DNA from: Archangium violaceum
Lineage (GTDB): Bacteria > Myxococcota > Myxococcia > Myxococcales > Myxococcaceae
DNA: 64,000 bases
Reading direction: 5' to 3'
NCBI RefSeq assembly: GCF_016859125.1
Contig: NZ_CP069338.1
Coordinates: 5,147,501 to 5,211,500, forward strand
Shown here: positions 37,577-46,141 of the stretch, in pieces
Layout of the letters: each line of letters begins with the position of its first letter
Numbering within the stretch: position 1 is the stretch's first letter
The notes under the pieces: model-generated
What the model saw: the letters and a program-made list of their open reading frames with translations, nothing else
Told to the model about the DNA's origin: nothing
The model's database searches: none
Position numbers and translations under genes: made by a program

Positions 37577-38341
37577 GTGTCCGAGCGCATCGCCGAGCCC
37601 GACATCGATCGCATCAGCCCCACGCGCCGGCCGGATGAGCGGCCGGTGATGTACCAGCGCTGGCATCAGCTCCTCTTCCTCCACTGGTCGTTCCCGCCGG
37701 AGGTGGTGGCGCCGCTGCTGCCGCCGGGGCTGACGCTGGACACCTTCGATGGCCGTGCATGGGTGGGCCTGGTGCCCTTCACCATGCGCGGCGTGCGGCC
37801 ACGAGGGCTGCCCGCGGTGGGCTTCCTGTCGGACTTCCACGAGACGAACGTGCGCACGTACGTGCACTTCAAGGGAAGGGACCCGGGCGTCTGGTTCTTC
37901 AGCCTGGAGGCCGCCAACGCCATCGCGGTGAGGATCGCCCGGGCGTGGTTCAAGCTGCCCTACCACTACGCGGGCATGGAGCTCACCGTGGGTGCCCAGG
38001 GCGAGTCGTTCGCCTATCGCTCCGAGCGCCGCTGGCCGGGGCCCACGCCGGCCACCTGCTCCGTGCGCTGCACGCCCAGGGGGAGCGTGTCCACGTCCAT
38101 TCCGGGCACGCTCCAGCACTTCCTCGTCGAGCGCTACTTCCTCTACTCGACCGCCAACGGAGTGCTCTTTCGCGGCCAGGTGCACCACTCTCCCTATCAG
38201 GTGCGGGGCGCCGACGTGGAGGGCCTGGACGAGTCGCTCCTCTCTGCCGCTGGCATCCCCCGTCCTCCCGCGCCGCCGTTGGCCCTCTTCTCGGAGGGCG
38301 TCGATGTCGACGTGTTCCGGCTGAAGCGCGTGGAGATGTAA
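37577..38341 (+). CDS. DUF2071 (YqjF-like) protein
   Basis: A 254-residue protein of the DUF2071 family, recognised by MYQRWHQLLFLHWSFPPE, FDGRAWVGLVPFTM, FHETNVRTYVHFKG and GVWFFSLEAAN. The family has a tubby-like or acetoacetate-decarboxylase-like barrel and no assigned reaction. The start is a GTG at 37577 with GGAGG 7 nt upstream. It is divergent from HMG-CoA synthase with 162 bp between. Confidence 0.85.
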   Translation: MSERIAEPDIDRISPTRRPDERPVMYQRWHQLLFLHWSFPPEVVAPLLPPGLTLDTFDGRAWVGLVPFTMRGVRPRGLPAVGFLSDFHETNVRTYVHFKGRDPGVWFFSLEAANAIAVRIARAWFKLPYHYAGMELTVGAQGESFAYRSERRWPGPTPATCSVRCTPRGSVSTSIPGTLQHFLVERYFLYSTANGVLFRGQVHHSPYQVRGADVEGLDESLLSAAGIPRPPAPPLALFSEGVDVDVFRLKRVEM

Positions 38342-38399
38342 CGCAGACTCCACCCGCTCGCGATGGGGCCGCCACGCATCTCCGGTACTCGCCGCGCTC

Positions 38400-40874
38400 A
38401 TGACCTTCAAACCGTCTTCCTTCCGTCCGGCCTCCGCGCGGTGGTTGTTCGCGGCCCTGCTGGCCTGCGTCACCGGTTGCCCCAGCAACGAGCCCCGTCC
38501 GCCCGGCCCCGAGCCGCTGCCCGAGAAGCCCCAGCTCGCGGGCCGCGCCGTGCTCCCCGCCGACACCTTCGCCGAGGGCCCCGCCTCGGGTGAGTTCTCC
38601 GGCACCAACAAGAACGGCGTCCAGGTGCCCTTCGCGACGCAGCCCGTGCAGGGCTTCTCCGCGATGGCGGACAACCGGGACGGCTCCTTCCTGGTGATGT
38701 CCGACAACGGCTACGGAACGATCGAGAACTCGGCGGACTACCACCTGCGCGTCTACACGGTGCGCCCGGACTTCAAGTCGAAAGCGGGCGGCTCCGGCAC
38801 CCTGACCGTGGAGAAGTTCTTCGAGCTGAGGGATCCGGACAAGAAGATCCCCTTCGCCATCACGAACCACTTCACCGCGGAGCGCATCCTCACCGGCGCG
38901 GACTTCGACATCGAGTCCATGCAGCGCACCCAGGACGGCACCTTCTGGTTCGGTGACGAGTTCGGCCCCTTCCTGCTGCACACCGACGCGACGGGCAAGC
39001 TGCTCGAGGCGCCCATCCCCCTGCCGGACTTCGAGAACGAGGGCCTTCAGCTCCGCTCGCCGCAGAACCCGTTCAGCGAGGAGGCCTCGGCCCTCCGGGT
39101 GATGAACGCGGTGCGTGCCCACGCCCGTGCCCACGGCAACCACCGGACTCCCGTCTTCGCGCCGCTGTACGCACTGATCGACGACGGCAACGCGGCCACC
39201 GGTGTCCCCAGCCGGCTCGCGCCGCCCGCGGGCTCGGGCGTCGCCGCCTCCACCAGCGACATCTTCAACGTGGGCTCGCTGCACTCCGCCGGTTACCCCG
39301 TCGTCGTCTGGACGGTGAATACGGCGGCGGAGATGCAGGGACTGCTCGCGCTCGAGGTCGACGGTATCATCAGCGACCGGCCGGACCTCCTGCTCCAGGC
39401 CGTGCGCGGCTTCGACGCCAATGGGGACGGCACGCCCGGCGATTACCTCGACGCGGATGGCCTCATCGATCCGGCGAAGTTCGACGCCCAGGGTCATCGC
39501 GGTGGCCGCGACCTCCGCCCGGAGAACACCCTGCCGGCCATGGAGGTGGCGCTCGACTACCTGATGACCACGCTTGAGACGGACACCGGCATCACCTCGG
39601 ATGGCGTCCCCGTGCTCGACCATGACCCGAGCATCGAGGCCGCCAAGTGCCGCCGCGCGGATGGCGGTTCCTACACGGCCGCCGACCAGGTGCTGGTGAA
39701 GGACCTCACCGCGGCGGAGCTCCAGTCCCGGTTCATCTGCGACCTGCTGCTCTCCGGCCGTCCGGAGCAGAAGAACGACCGGGCGCTGTCTCCCGTGTCC
39801 GTGGCCTTCGCCGCGGAGAAGGGCCTGCCGGACGCCTACACGAAGCCCACGCTGCAGCAGCTCTTCGACTTCGTGAAGTTCTACGTCCAGTACTACAAGA
39901 GCGGCGCGGGCCAGTCGCACCCGGACGCGGCGAAGCGCGTGAAGAACGCCGAGCGCGTGCGCTTCAACATCGAGACGAAGCTCAACCCGCGCGCCGAGTT
40001 CGCCGCGCGCACCATCGCGCCGGGCCCCTTCGCGGACGCCGTGGCGAAGGTCATCCTCGACAATGGCCTGGCGGAGCGGGCGGACATCCAGAGCTTCGAC
40101 TGGCGCTCGCTGCTCCACGTCCAGGAGAAGTACCCGTCCATCCGCACCGTCTACCTCGTGGGGGACTACCCGGTGTACGCCGACCGCTCCATCGCCGGCT
40201 CGGACGATGGCACCAACCTCCAGCCCGAGGGTGACCACACCACGCCGTGGCTCGGGGGCCTGCCCTGGCCGTACCGCTCCACCGCTCCCGGCTCCACCTT
40301 CCGCGTGTCGGGGAGCGGCGGCTTCGAGGGCATGGCCCTCACGCCGGACGGCAAGAAGCTGCTGCCGCTGCTGGAGAAGCCGCTGAAGGGCGGCAAGGAG
40401 CGCACCCTGCTCATCCACGAGTTCGACATCGAGAGCCGCCGCTACACCGGCGTGAAGTACGAGTACGTGCTCGAGGAGAAGGGCACCAACATCGGCGACT
40501 TCATCCTCTTCGACGACACGCACGGCCTCATCATCGAGCGCGACAACTTCGAGCGCGACCAGGCCGTGCACAAGGCCATCTACGAGGTGAAGCTGGGCGA
40601 GGCCGGCAAGCCCGTGAGCAAGCGGCTCGTGGTGGACCTGATGAAGATCGCCGACCCGGACGGCATCACCACCGCGTCGGAGGACTCCCTGGGGTTGGGC
40701 GAGACCTTCTCCTTCCCCTTCCTCACCATCGAGGACGTGGTTGTCTTCGACTCCCGGCGTATCGGCGTCATCAATGACAACAACTACCCGTTCAGCGCGG
40801 GCCGCCGCGAGGGCAAGGCCGAGGACACGGAGTTCATCCTCCTCGACCTGGACCAGGAGTTGGGCAAGCTGTAG
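38400..40874 (+). CDS. lipoprotein with GDPD domains nested in a phytase-like domain
   Basis: An 824-residue lipoprotein (lipobox ACVTGC). Residues about 45-215 and 630-824 together look like an esterase-like phytase beta-propeller (SDNGYGTIEN, GDEFGPFLL; then GSGGFEGMALTPDGKKL, ERDNFERDQ). In between, 228-335 is the C-terminal half of a glycerophosphodiester phosphodiesterase (GYPVVVWTVNTAAEMQ, VDGIISDRPDLL). Residues 362-625 are an apparently complete GDPD with HRGGRDLRPENT and VLDHDP. It may liberate phosphate from extracellular phosphodiesters. The nested layout and the partial extra GDPD are unusual. Confidence 0.82.
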   Translation: MTFKPSSFRPASARWLFAALLACVTGCPSNEPRPPGPEPLPEKPQLAGRAVLPADTFAEGPASGEFSGTNKNGVQVPFATQPVQGFSAMADNRDGSFLVMSDNGYGTIENSADYHLRVYTVRPDFKSKAGGSGTLTVEKFFELRDPDKKIPFAITNHFTAERILTGADFDIESMQRTQDGTFWFGDEFGPFLLHTDATGKLLEAPIPLPDFENEGLQLRSPQNPFSEEASALRVMNAVRAHARAHGNHRTPVFAPLYALIDDGNAATGVPSRLAPPAGSGVAASTSDIFNVGSLHSAGYPVVVWTVNTAAEMQGLLALEVDGIISDRPDLLLQAVRGFDANGDGTPGDYLDADGLIDPAKFDAQGHRGGRDLRPENTLPAMEVALDYLMTTLETDTGITSDGVPVLDHDPSIEAAKCRRADGGSYTAADQVLVKDLTAAELQSRFICDLLLSGRPEQKNDRALSPVSVAFAAEKGLPDAYTKPTLQQLFDFVKFYVQYYKSGAGQSHPDAAKRVKNAERVRFNIETKLNPRAEFAARTIAPGPFADAVAKVILDNGLAERADIQSFDWRSLLHVQEKYPSIRTVYLVGDYPVYADRSIAGSDDGTNLQPEGDHTTPWLGGLPWPYRSTAPGSTFRVSGSGGFEGMALTPDGKKLLPLLEKPLKGGKERTLLIHEFDIESRRYTGVKYEYVLEEKGTNIGDFILFDDTHGLIIERDNFERDQAVHKAIYEVKLGEAGKPVSKRLVVDLMKIADPDGITTASEDSLGLGETFSFPFLTIEDVVVFDSRRIGVINDNNYPFSAGRREGKAEDTEFILLDLDQELGKL

Positions 40875-40880
40875 CCCTGG

Positions 40881-40926
40881 AGCCGGGGTGGTCCGCGTCG
40901 CTGGCGCGCGGGCCGCCCTTCCGGCT
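40881..40926. terminator. bidirectional hairpin between convergent genes
   Basis: AGCCGGGGTGGTCCGCG (40881-40897) pairs with CGCGGGCCGCCCTTCCGGCT (40907-40926), with wobble pairs and a short bulge. It lies between the stops at 40874 and 40932. Confidence 0.5.
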
Positions 40927-40931
40927 GGGGC

Positions 40932-41894
40932 TCACGAGCAGGTGCCACAATCGGCGGCGCAGCTGGCGGGCGTGGTGCCCGTGCCGCACTTCTCCGTCGC
41001 CTGGCACACCCCATCTCCGCAGGTGTAGATGTCCTCCGCCCTCATGCGCGTGGTGATGGGCCGGTAGGTGGTGCCGTTGTACGTGCAGGACGTGTAGAAG
41101 GTGTTGGTCGCGTCCCGCGTGCAGTACGTCGAGCAGTTGCCCAGGTACACCATGGGCACGCACTGCGACGAATTGGGGACACCGGAGATGCCGCACACGC
41201 GCGGGCTGCTCTGGTTGCTGTTCAGGGTGAGGCCATCGTTGGAGCCGAAGACGCCCGTGCTCCCATCGAAGAGGTTGCCGAAGAAGCACGCCTCCTTGAG
41301 GCCGTAGGTCGTCAGCTCCTGGCTCGTGGAGGGGATGGTGTTGCCGGCCCCGTCCAATCCCAACAGTGAAATGGTGACGTGGATGCCGAACTTGTTGGCA
41401 TGCGCCGCCATGCAGGCCGACACCACCTGCAGCTCCGCCGTGGTGGCCGCCGCGCCGCTGGCCCAGCTCGCCGCCAGCCCCAGCGAGCCATTCCAGGTAT
41501 GGGTCGTCTGGGTATTCGAGTTCGTGTACGTGCGTGTCTGCCCGGCGGGGACCGCGCAGGCCACCACGTATTTCATGACCTCGTCGCGCACCGCCGGGTC
41601 GGCCTTGAACCAGGAATCGAAGCTGCTCGTCGACAAGCCATTGAGACTCAGTCCATTGAGACTCAGTCCATTGAGGCTCAGTCCATTGAGACTCAGTCCA
41701 TTGAGGCTCAGTCCATTGCCGACGACCACCTGCTGCGTCGTCTTGCGTCCCAGCTCTTGTGTTTCTTCAGGCAGCTCATCCGCTGGTCCGCACCCGGTGG
41801 TGCAAGCCAACATGAGTGCCACCAACCCACTCCAACCCGCCGCCGGACGAAGCTCCCAACCACTGCGCCGAGACTCGAAGGTCTTCAACAGCAT
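40932..41894 (-). CDS. NGLSL-repeat lipoprotein
   Basis: A 320-residue lipoprotein (lipobox ACTTGC). Directly after the acidic post-lipobox segment comes a run of six NGLS units (five NGLSL plus NGLST) encoded by 15-bp DNA repeats, then a folded region with many cysteines. The C-terminus has CGDGVCQATEKC ... CAADCGTC. The frame reaches 42161, but the ATG at 41894 has a GGGGGGTGG site and starts the signal peptide. Long N-G-L-S arrays are known in myxobacterial exported proteins; function unknown. Confidence 0.8.
   Translation of the reverse strand: MLLKTFESRRSGWELRPAAGWSGLVALMLACTTGCGPADELPEETQELGRKTTQQVVVGNGLSLNGLSLNGLSLNGLSLNGLSLNGLSTSSFDSWFKADPAVRDEVMKYVVACAVPAGQTRTYTNSNTQTTHTWNGSLGLAASWASGAAATTAELQVVSACMAAHANKFGIHVTISLLGLDGAGNTIPSTSQELTTYGLKEACFFGNLFDGSTGVFGSNDGLTLNSNQSSPRVCGISGVPNSSQCVPMVYLGNCSTYCTRDATNTFYTSCTYNGTTYRPITTRMRAEDIYTCGDGVCQATEKCGTGTTPASCAADCGTCS
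41638..41712. repeat. five 15-bp tandem repeats coding NGLSL
   Basis: Five copies of CCATTGAGACTCAGT on the plus strand (copies 3 and 5 have G at position 9), then a truncated sixth. All are in frame, each giving one NGLSL unit in the minus-strand lipoprotein. Copy number could change by slippage without shifting frame. Confidence 0.9.
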
Positions 41895-42238
41895 GGGTCC
41901 ACCCCCCTGGGAACGGATGCGGAATTTCGCTATGTCTGTAATTCCCCCACGTGGAGCCCCTCGGAAATAGCCCGACTGCCTGAACTCCACGCCATCAGTG
42001 TGAGCGCGGCGAGATTGGAAAAAAAGGACACTCCAGTCAGGGCTGTTTAATCGGTCAGAATTGCGACATCTGATCCGTTGAGTCTGGGAATCTGATGGGC
42101 GCGAGATGTCAGGCAGTTGAAGGCTCATCACGTCTCCGGGGTGGGGACGTGTGGGGTTCACGACAGGACGTGCGAGGTCCGCGTGAGGCCCCGGAGGGCC
42201 TCATGTCAGGTGTTGGAGGGGAAGGAGGAGGACGCCCG
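41895..42238. other. intergenic region, 344 bp
   Basis: It lies upstream of the NGLSL lipoprotein and downstream of the kinase-cyclase gene, both on the minus strand. Positions about 42010-42080 are relatively A+T rich and probably include the lipoprotein promoter. A hairpin lies at 42185-42202. No gene seen. Confidence 0.5.
42185..42202 (-). terminator. hairpin after the kinase-cyclase gene
   Basis: GAGGCCC and GGGCCTC form a perfect 7-bp stem with a CGGA loop, 37 nt beyond the kinase stop on the minus strand. No T-run. Confidence 0.35.
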
Positions 42239-43630
42239 TCAGCCGGCGAGCGGCAGGGAGCAGGCGCGCGCGGCCGAGGGGGTGACGCCGAAACCGCTCG
42301 CGTCGCGCACCACCCAGCCGGCGATGTCCGCCAGGGGACCGCCCGTGACTTCGATGCCCTCGGGGCCGCGCCGCGCATCCACCTGGCCCACGTGGATGCA
42401 GGCATGCACGCTCACGCGCGTGCCGGCCGCCCGGGCCTGGGCGCGTTGGTGGAGCTCGCGCGCCATCTCCATCAGCTCGTGCGCATTCGCATGAGGAGGC
42501 TCGTCGAGCGGGCGGACGCCCAGCAGCGCCATGCCCGTCTGCACGGCGAGCACGAAGCCCGCGGCGCGCAGATCCTGCTCCAGGCCATCCAGCACCTCGG
42601 AGACGGTGGCGTACGCGGCGTCGTCCTCGGCGCCTTCCTCGAGCACCACCTCCGCGTGCAGGGCGAAGGCGCGCACGCACCTTCCCATGGCCGTCACCCG
42701 CTCCGCGGACGCGGGTGACACCGCCTCCCGCAGCGCGGCGCGGAACGCGGCCACGTCCGGGTAGCGCCGGTCCGCCTCCTTCTCCAGGCAGCGCAGCACC
42801 ACCGCGTCCACCGCGGGCGGCACGGGGGCCTCGGTGCTCGGCCGCGGTGCCGGTGCCTCCAGGTGCATCCGCTCCACCTCCATCCGGTCGTCGGACTGGA
42901 AGGGGTAGTGGCCCGTCAGCATCTGGTACAGCAGCACGCCCAGCGCGTACACGTCCGTGGTGGGCCCGATGCTGCCGCCGCGGAACTGCTCGGGCGCCAT
43001 GGCCTGCGAGGTGCCCAGCCGCTGGCCCGCCATCGTCAGTCCTTCCTGTCCCGGCTCGGGGTGGATGAACTTGGCGATGCCGAAGTCCAACAGCTTCACC
43101 ACGGGTGGATCCGCCTCGGACACCACGGCGACATTGCTCGCCTTGAGGTCCCGGTGCACCACGCCCGCCTGGTGGGCCGCCTCCAGCGCGGCGCAGACCG
43201 GCTCGAGGAAGGCCAGCGCCCGCTCGGGTGACAGCCGCCCCCGCTCCTGCAGCAGCTGGCTGAGCGTGCGCCCCGGCAGCAGCTCCATCACATAGTAGGG
43301 ACTGCCGTCCGGCAGCATGCCGAAGTCATAGACGTCGACGATGTGCGGGTGGCGTATCTGATTGACGACCCGTGCCTCGCGCACGAAGCGCTGCAACATT
43401 TCACCCTGATCGGTCAGGTGCGGATGCAGCACCTTCACCGCCGCGCGCCGGCCGAGAATGCGGTGTTCAGCTTCGTACACCGCGCCATGTCCCCCGGAGG
43501 CGAGCACCGCCTTGAGCATGTACTCACCAGCGAGCGCCCCAGGCGCGGGCTGCACCCGAGCGGGGGTCTCTCTGGGTGGCGTCCGTTCCGTGCGAGGGAG
43601 GATGTGAAAAGTGCTGTCCGTGTCCGCCAT
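42239..43630 (-). CDS. Ser/Thr kinase with C-terminal nucleotide-cyclase-like domain
   Basis: A 463-residue soluble protein. Kinase domain (about 38-300): glycine loop ASGGHGAVYEA, ATP lysine in AAVKVLH, catalytic HRDLKASN (Ala in place of the usual Pro), LDFGIAKF and MAPEQF. Residues about 310-460 resemble a class III cyclase fold (AMGRCVRAFALHAEVVLEEG, HACIHVGQVDARRG, VTGGPLADIAGWV), but I do not see the two metal aspartates clearly. No membrane helix. It is divergent from the FHA-histidine kinase gene. The frame to 45796 upstream is antisense shadow. Confidence 0.82.
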   Translation of the reverse strand: MADTDSTFHILPRTERTPPRETPARVQPAPGALAGEYMLKAVLASGGHGAVYEAEHRILGRRAAVKVLHPHLTDQGEMLQRFVREARVVNQIRHPHIVDVYDFGMLPDGSPYYVMELLPGRTLSQLLQERGRLSPERALAFLEPVCAALEAAHQAGVVHRDLKASNVAVVSEADPPVVKLLDFGIAKFIHPEPGQEGLTMAGQRLGTSQAMAPEQFRGGSIGPTTDVYALGVLLYQMLTGHYPFQSDDRMEVERMHLEAPAPRPSTEAPVPPAVDAVVLRCLEKEADRRYPDVAAFRAALREAVSPASAERVTAMGRCVRAFALHAEVVLEEGAEDDAAYATVSEVLDGLEQDLRAAGFVLAVQTGMALLGVRPLDEPPHANAHELMEMARELHQRAQARAAGTRVSVHACIHVGQVDARRGPEGIEVTGGPLADIAGWVVRDASGFGVTPSAARACSLPLAG

Positions 43631-43834
43631 CACTTCAAGATTAGCACTGGTGGCGGACTCACTCCGGCGGGGGGGGGTCCTCTGTCGAGCGGCGGGCACT
43701 TGGGTTACCCTCGCGGGGCGGGGTGTCCAGTGGTGGATGCATGGGCAGACGCGGCACCGGGTTGGTGAGGTGCCGCCCGCCCCTTCTCTGCTGGATACTT
43801 CCGAGGCTGACGAACTCCTGCCCCCGGGAAGAGC

Positions 43835-46141
43835 ATGGCCATGAAGATGGTGGACGACCTCACGATGTGTGGAGGGCCGGCGACGCCGCTCCCTTCCGCG
43901 GAGAGCGCGTGCCTCATCCTCACCAGCACCACGACGCCGGCGGCGATCGGGAAGGTCTTCCGCATCGAGTCCCCGGAGCACGTGCTCGGACGAGGCGCGG
44001 ACGCGGGGTTTCAGATCAACGACCATGGCGTGTCGCGCCGGCACGCGCGCATCACGCGCACGCCCGAGGGCGGCTTCCACCTGGCCGATCTGGGCTCCAC
44101 CAATGGCACCTACCTCAATGGCGTGCGCATCGCGTCCGCCGAGCTGCACGAGGGAGATCGGGTCCAGATCGGAACCGTGACGGTGTTGCGCTTCTCCATG
44201 CGCGAGCTGGTGGAGCAGGGCGAGGAGCAGCTGCGGCAGGCGCTGAGCGCGGCGCGCGTGGGCATCTGGGACTGGAACGCCGTCACCGGCGCGGTGACGT
44301 GGTCCGAGCAGGTGGACCGGTTGCTGACCCTGCCGGTGGGCTCGCTGTCGGGGCGCCCCACGGACCTGTCCGAGGTGGTGCATCCGGGGGACCTGCCGCG
44401 CGTGCGTGAGGCGCTGTCCATGGCGCTCGCCCAGCGGGCCCATCTGGACGTGGAGTACCGCATCGAGGTTGCGGGCGCGCGCGGCCGGTGGTTGTCCTGC
44501 AAGGGCGACGTGCTGTGCGACGAGACCGGCACTCCCGTGCGCATCACCGGCACGGTGATGGACATCACCGAGCGCAAGCTGGCCGAGCAGGAGCTGCGCC
44601 GCCAGGCCCTCATCTTCGAGAGCCTGTGCGAGGGCGTGGTCATCACCGACAGGAGCGGGCGCATCATCGACTGGAACGCGAGCGCGGAGAAGATGTTCGG
44701 CCGGGGCAAGGCCGAGGCGCTCGGGCAGACGCTCTTCGGGCTGCTGCGCCCGGGCGAGGAGGACAAGCGCACGGGCGAGGTGCTCGTGGCGTTGGAGCGC
44801 CAGGGCCGGTGGACGGGCGAGATGGACTTCACGCGGCCCGACGGCACGCACTGCTACTGCGAGTCCGTGGTGGCGCCACTGCGCGACGCGGAGGGGCGGA
44901 CCATCGCCCACATCCTGGTGCACCGGGACACCACCGAGCGCCGCCTGCTCCAGACGCGGCTGCAGATGGCGGACCGGCTGGCCTCGGTGGGGACGCTGGG
45001 CGCGGGCGTGGCCCACGAAATCAACAACCCGCTGGCGTACATGCTCGTCAACCTGCACCTCGTCTCCGAGGGGTTGGAGCGGTTGAGGAGCTCGCCGGTG
45101 GCGGAGACCGTGGAGCCGCTCCACCAGGTGGTGCGCGAGACGGTGGAGGGCGCCGAGCGCATCGCCTCCATCGTGCGGGACTTGAAGACGTTCGCCCGCG
45201 GCCAGCAGGAGGACCGGTTGGGGCCGGTGGAGGTGAGCAAGGCGGTGGAGCTGGCGTGCAAGATGGCGGACAACGTCATCAAGCACCGCGCCCGGCTGGT
45301 GACGCAGTTCGAGCCCGTGCCCTCGGTGCAGGGCAACGAGTCGCGCCTGTGCCAGGTGTTCCTCAACCTGCTGCTCAACGCGGCGCACGCCATCCCCGAG
45401 GGGGACGCGAAGGACCACGAGATTCGCGTCGTCATCCGCGAGAGCGGTACGGGCGAGGTGGTGGTGGAGGTGCGAGACACGGGCGTGGGCATGCCGCCGG
45501 AGGTGCAGGCGCGCATCTTCGATCCCTTCTTCACCACCAAATCGGTGGGCGAGGGCACGGGGCTGGGGCTGTCCATCTGCCACGGCATCATCGATTCCAT
45601 GGGCGGGCGCATCGCCGTGGAGAGCGCGCCGGGGAAGGGGAGCTCCTTCCGCGTGCACCTGGGGGTGGCCGGTGTTCCCGCGGAGACGCGGCCGGAGCCC
45701 GCGCCCGTGCCCGCCCCGGGCCGGGCGCGCATCCTGGTGGTGGACGACGAGCCCTACGTGACGCGGGCGCTCCAGCGCTCGCTGTCGCCAGAGCACGAGG
45801 TGGCCACCGTCACTGGCGCCCGGGCCGCGCTCAAGCTGCTGGACCAGGGCAACCGCTTCGACCTCATCCTCTGTGACGTGATGATGCCGGGGATGACGGG
45901 CATGGACCTCTACGCCGAGCTGAACCGCGCGGCGCCGGACCAGGCCCAGCGGGTGGTGTTCATGACGGGGGGCGCCTTCACCCCACGCGCGCTGAGCTTC
46001 CTGCAGGAGGTGCCCAACCCGAAGCTCAGCAAGCCGCTCGATTTGCGGCAGCTCCGGGCGCTGGTGGGCCGCTCCGCCCAGTCCCCCGCCTCCGCGGCCT
46101 CTCCGCCCTCGCCCATCGCGCTCGCCGGGGGCACGAGATGA
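43835..46141 (+). CDS. FHA-PAS-PAS hybrid sensor histidine kinase with receiver
   Basis: A 768-residue cytoplasmic hybrid kinase. Order: FHA domain (about 42-120, GRGADAGF, SRRH, LGSTNGTYLNG), PAS domain (about 135-245), second PAS (255-368), HisKA with His394 in GVAHEINNPLAYM, HATPase with GTGLGLSICHG, and a C-terminal receiver with ILVVDDE, LILCDVMMPGM (phospho-acceptor Asp) and a late SKPLD lysine. The FHA domain suggests it is recruited by a Ser/Thr-phosphorylated partner, possibly the divergent kinase. The stop overlaps the transporter start by ATGA. Confidence 0.92.
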   Translation: MAMKMVDDLTMCGGPATPLPSAESACLILTSTTTPAAIGKVFRIESPEHVLGRGADAGFQINDHGVSRRHARITRTPEGGFHLADLGSTNGTYLNGVRIASAELHEGDRVQIGTVTVLRFSMRELVEQGEEQLRQALSAARVGIWDWNAVTGAVTWSEQVDRLLTLPVGSLSGRPTDLSEVVHPGDLPRVREALSMALAQRAHLDVEYRIEVAGARGRWLSCKGDVLCDETGTPVRITGTVMDITERKLAEQELRRQALIFESLCEGVVITDRSGRIIDWNASAEKMFGRGKAEALGQTLFGLLRPGEEDKRTGEVLVALERQGRWTGEMDFTRPDGTHCYCESVVAPLRDAEGRTIAHILVHRDTTERRLLQTRLQMADRLASVGTLGAGVAHEINNPLAYMLVNLHLVSEGLERLRSSPVAETVEPLHQVVRETVEGAERIASIVRDLKTFARGQQEDRLGPVEVSKAVELACKMADNVIKHRARLVTQFEPVPSVQGNESRLCQVFLNLLLNAAHAIPEGDAKDHEIRVVIRESGTGEVVVEVRDTGVGMPPEVQARIFDPFFTTKSVGEGTGLGLSICHGIIDSMGGRIAVESAPGKGSSFRVHLGVAGVPAETRPEPAPVPAPGRARILVVDDEPYVTRALQRSLSPEHEVATVTGARAALKLLDQGNRFDLILCDVMMPGMTGMDLYAELNRAAPDQAQRVVFMTGGAFTPRALSFLQEVPNPKLSKPLDLRQLRALVGRSAQSPASAASPPSPIALAGGTR

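Noticed and set aside
37983..40571. 862-codon minus-strand frame opposite the GDPD/phytase-like gene
   Set aside because: Valine/arginine shadow composition without recognisable domains.
41638..41712. Short direct repeats as a CRISPR array
   Set aside because: There are no spacers: 15-bp units are contiguous, in frame and encode NGLSL.
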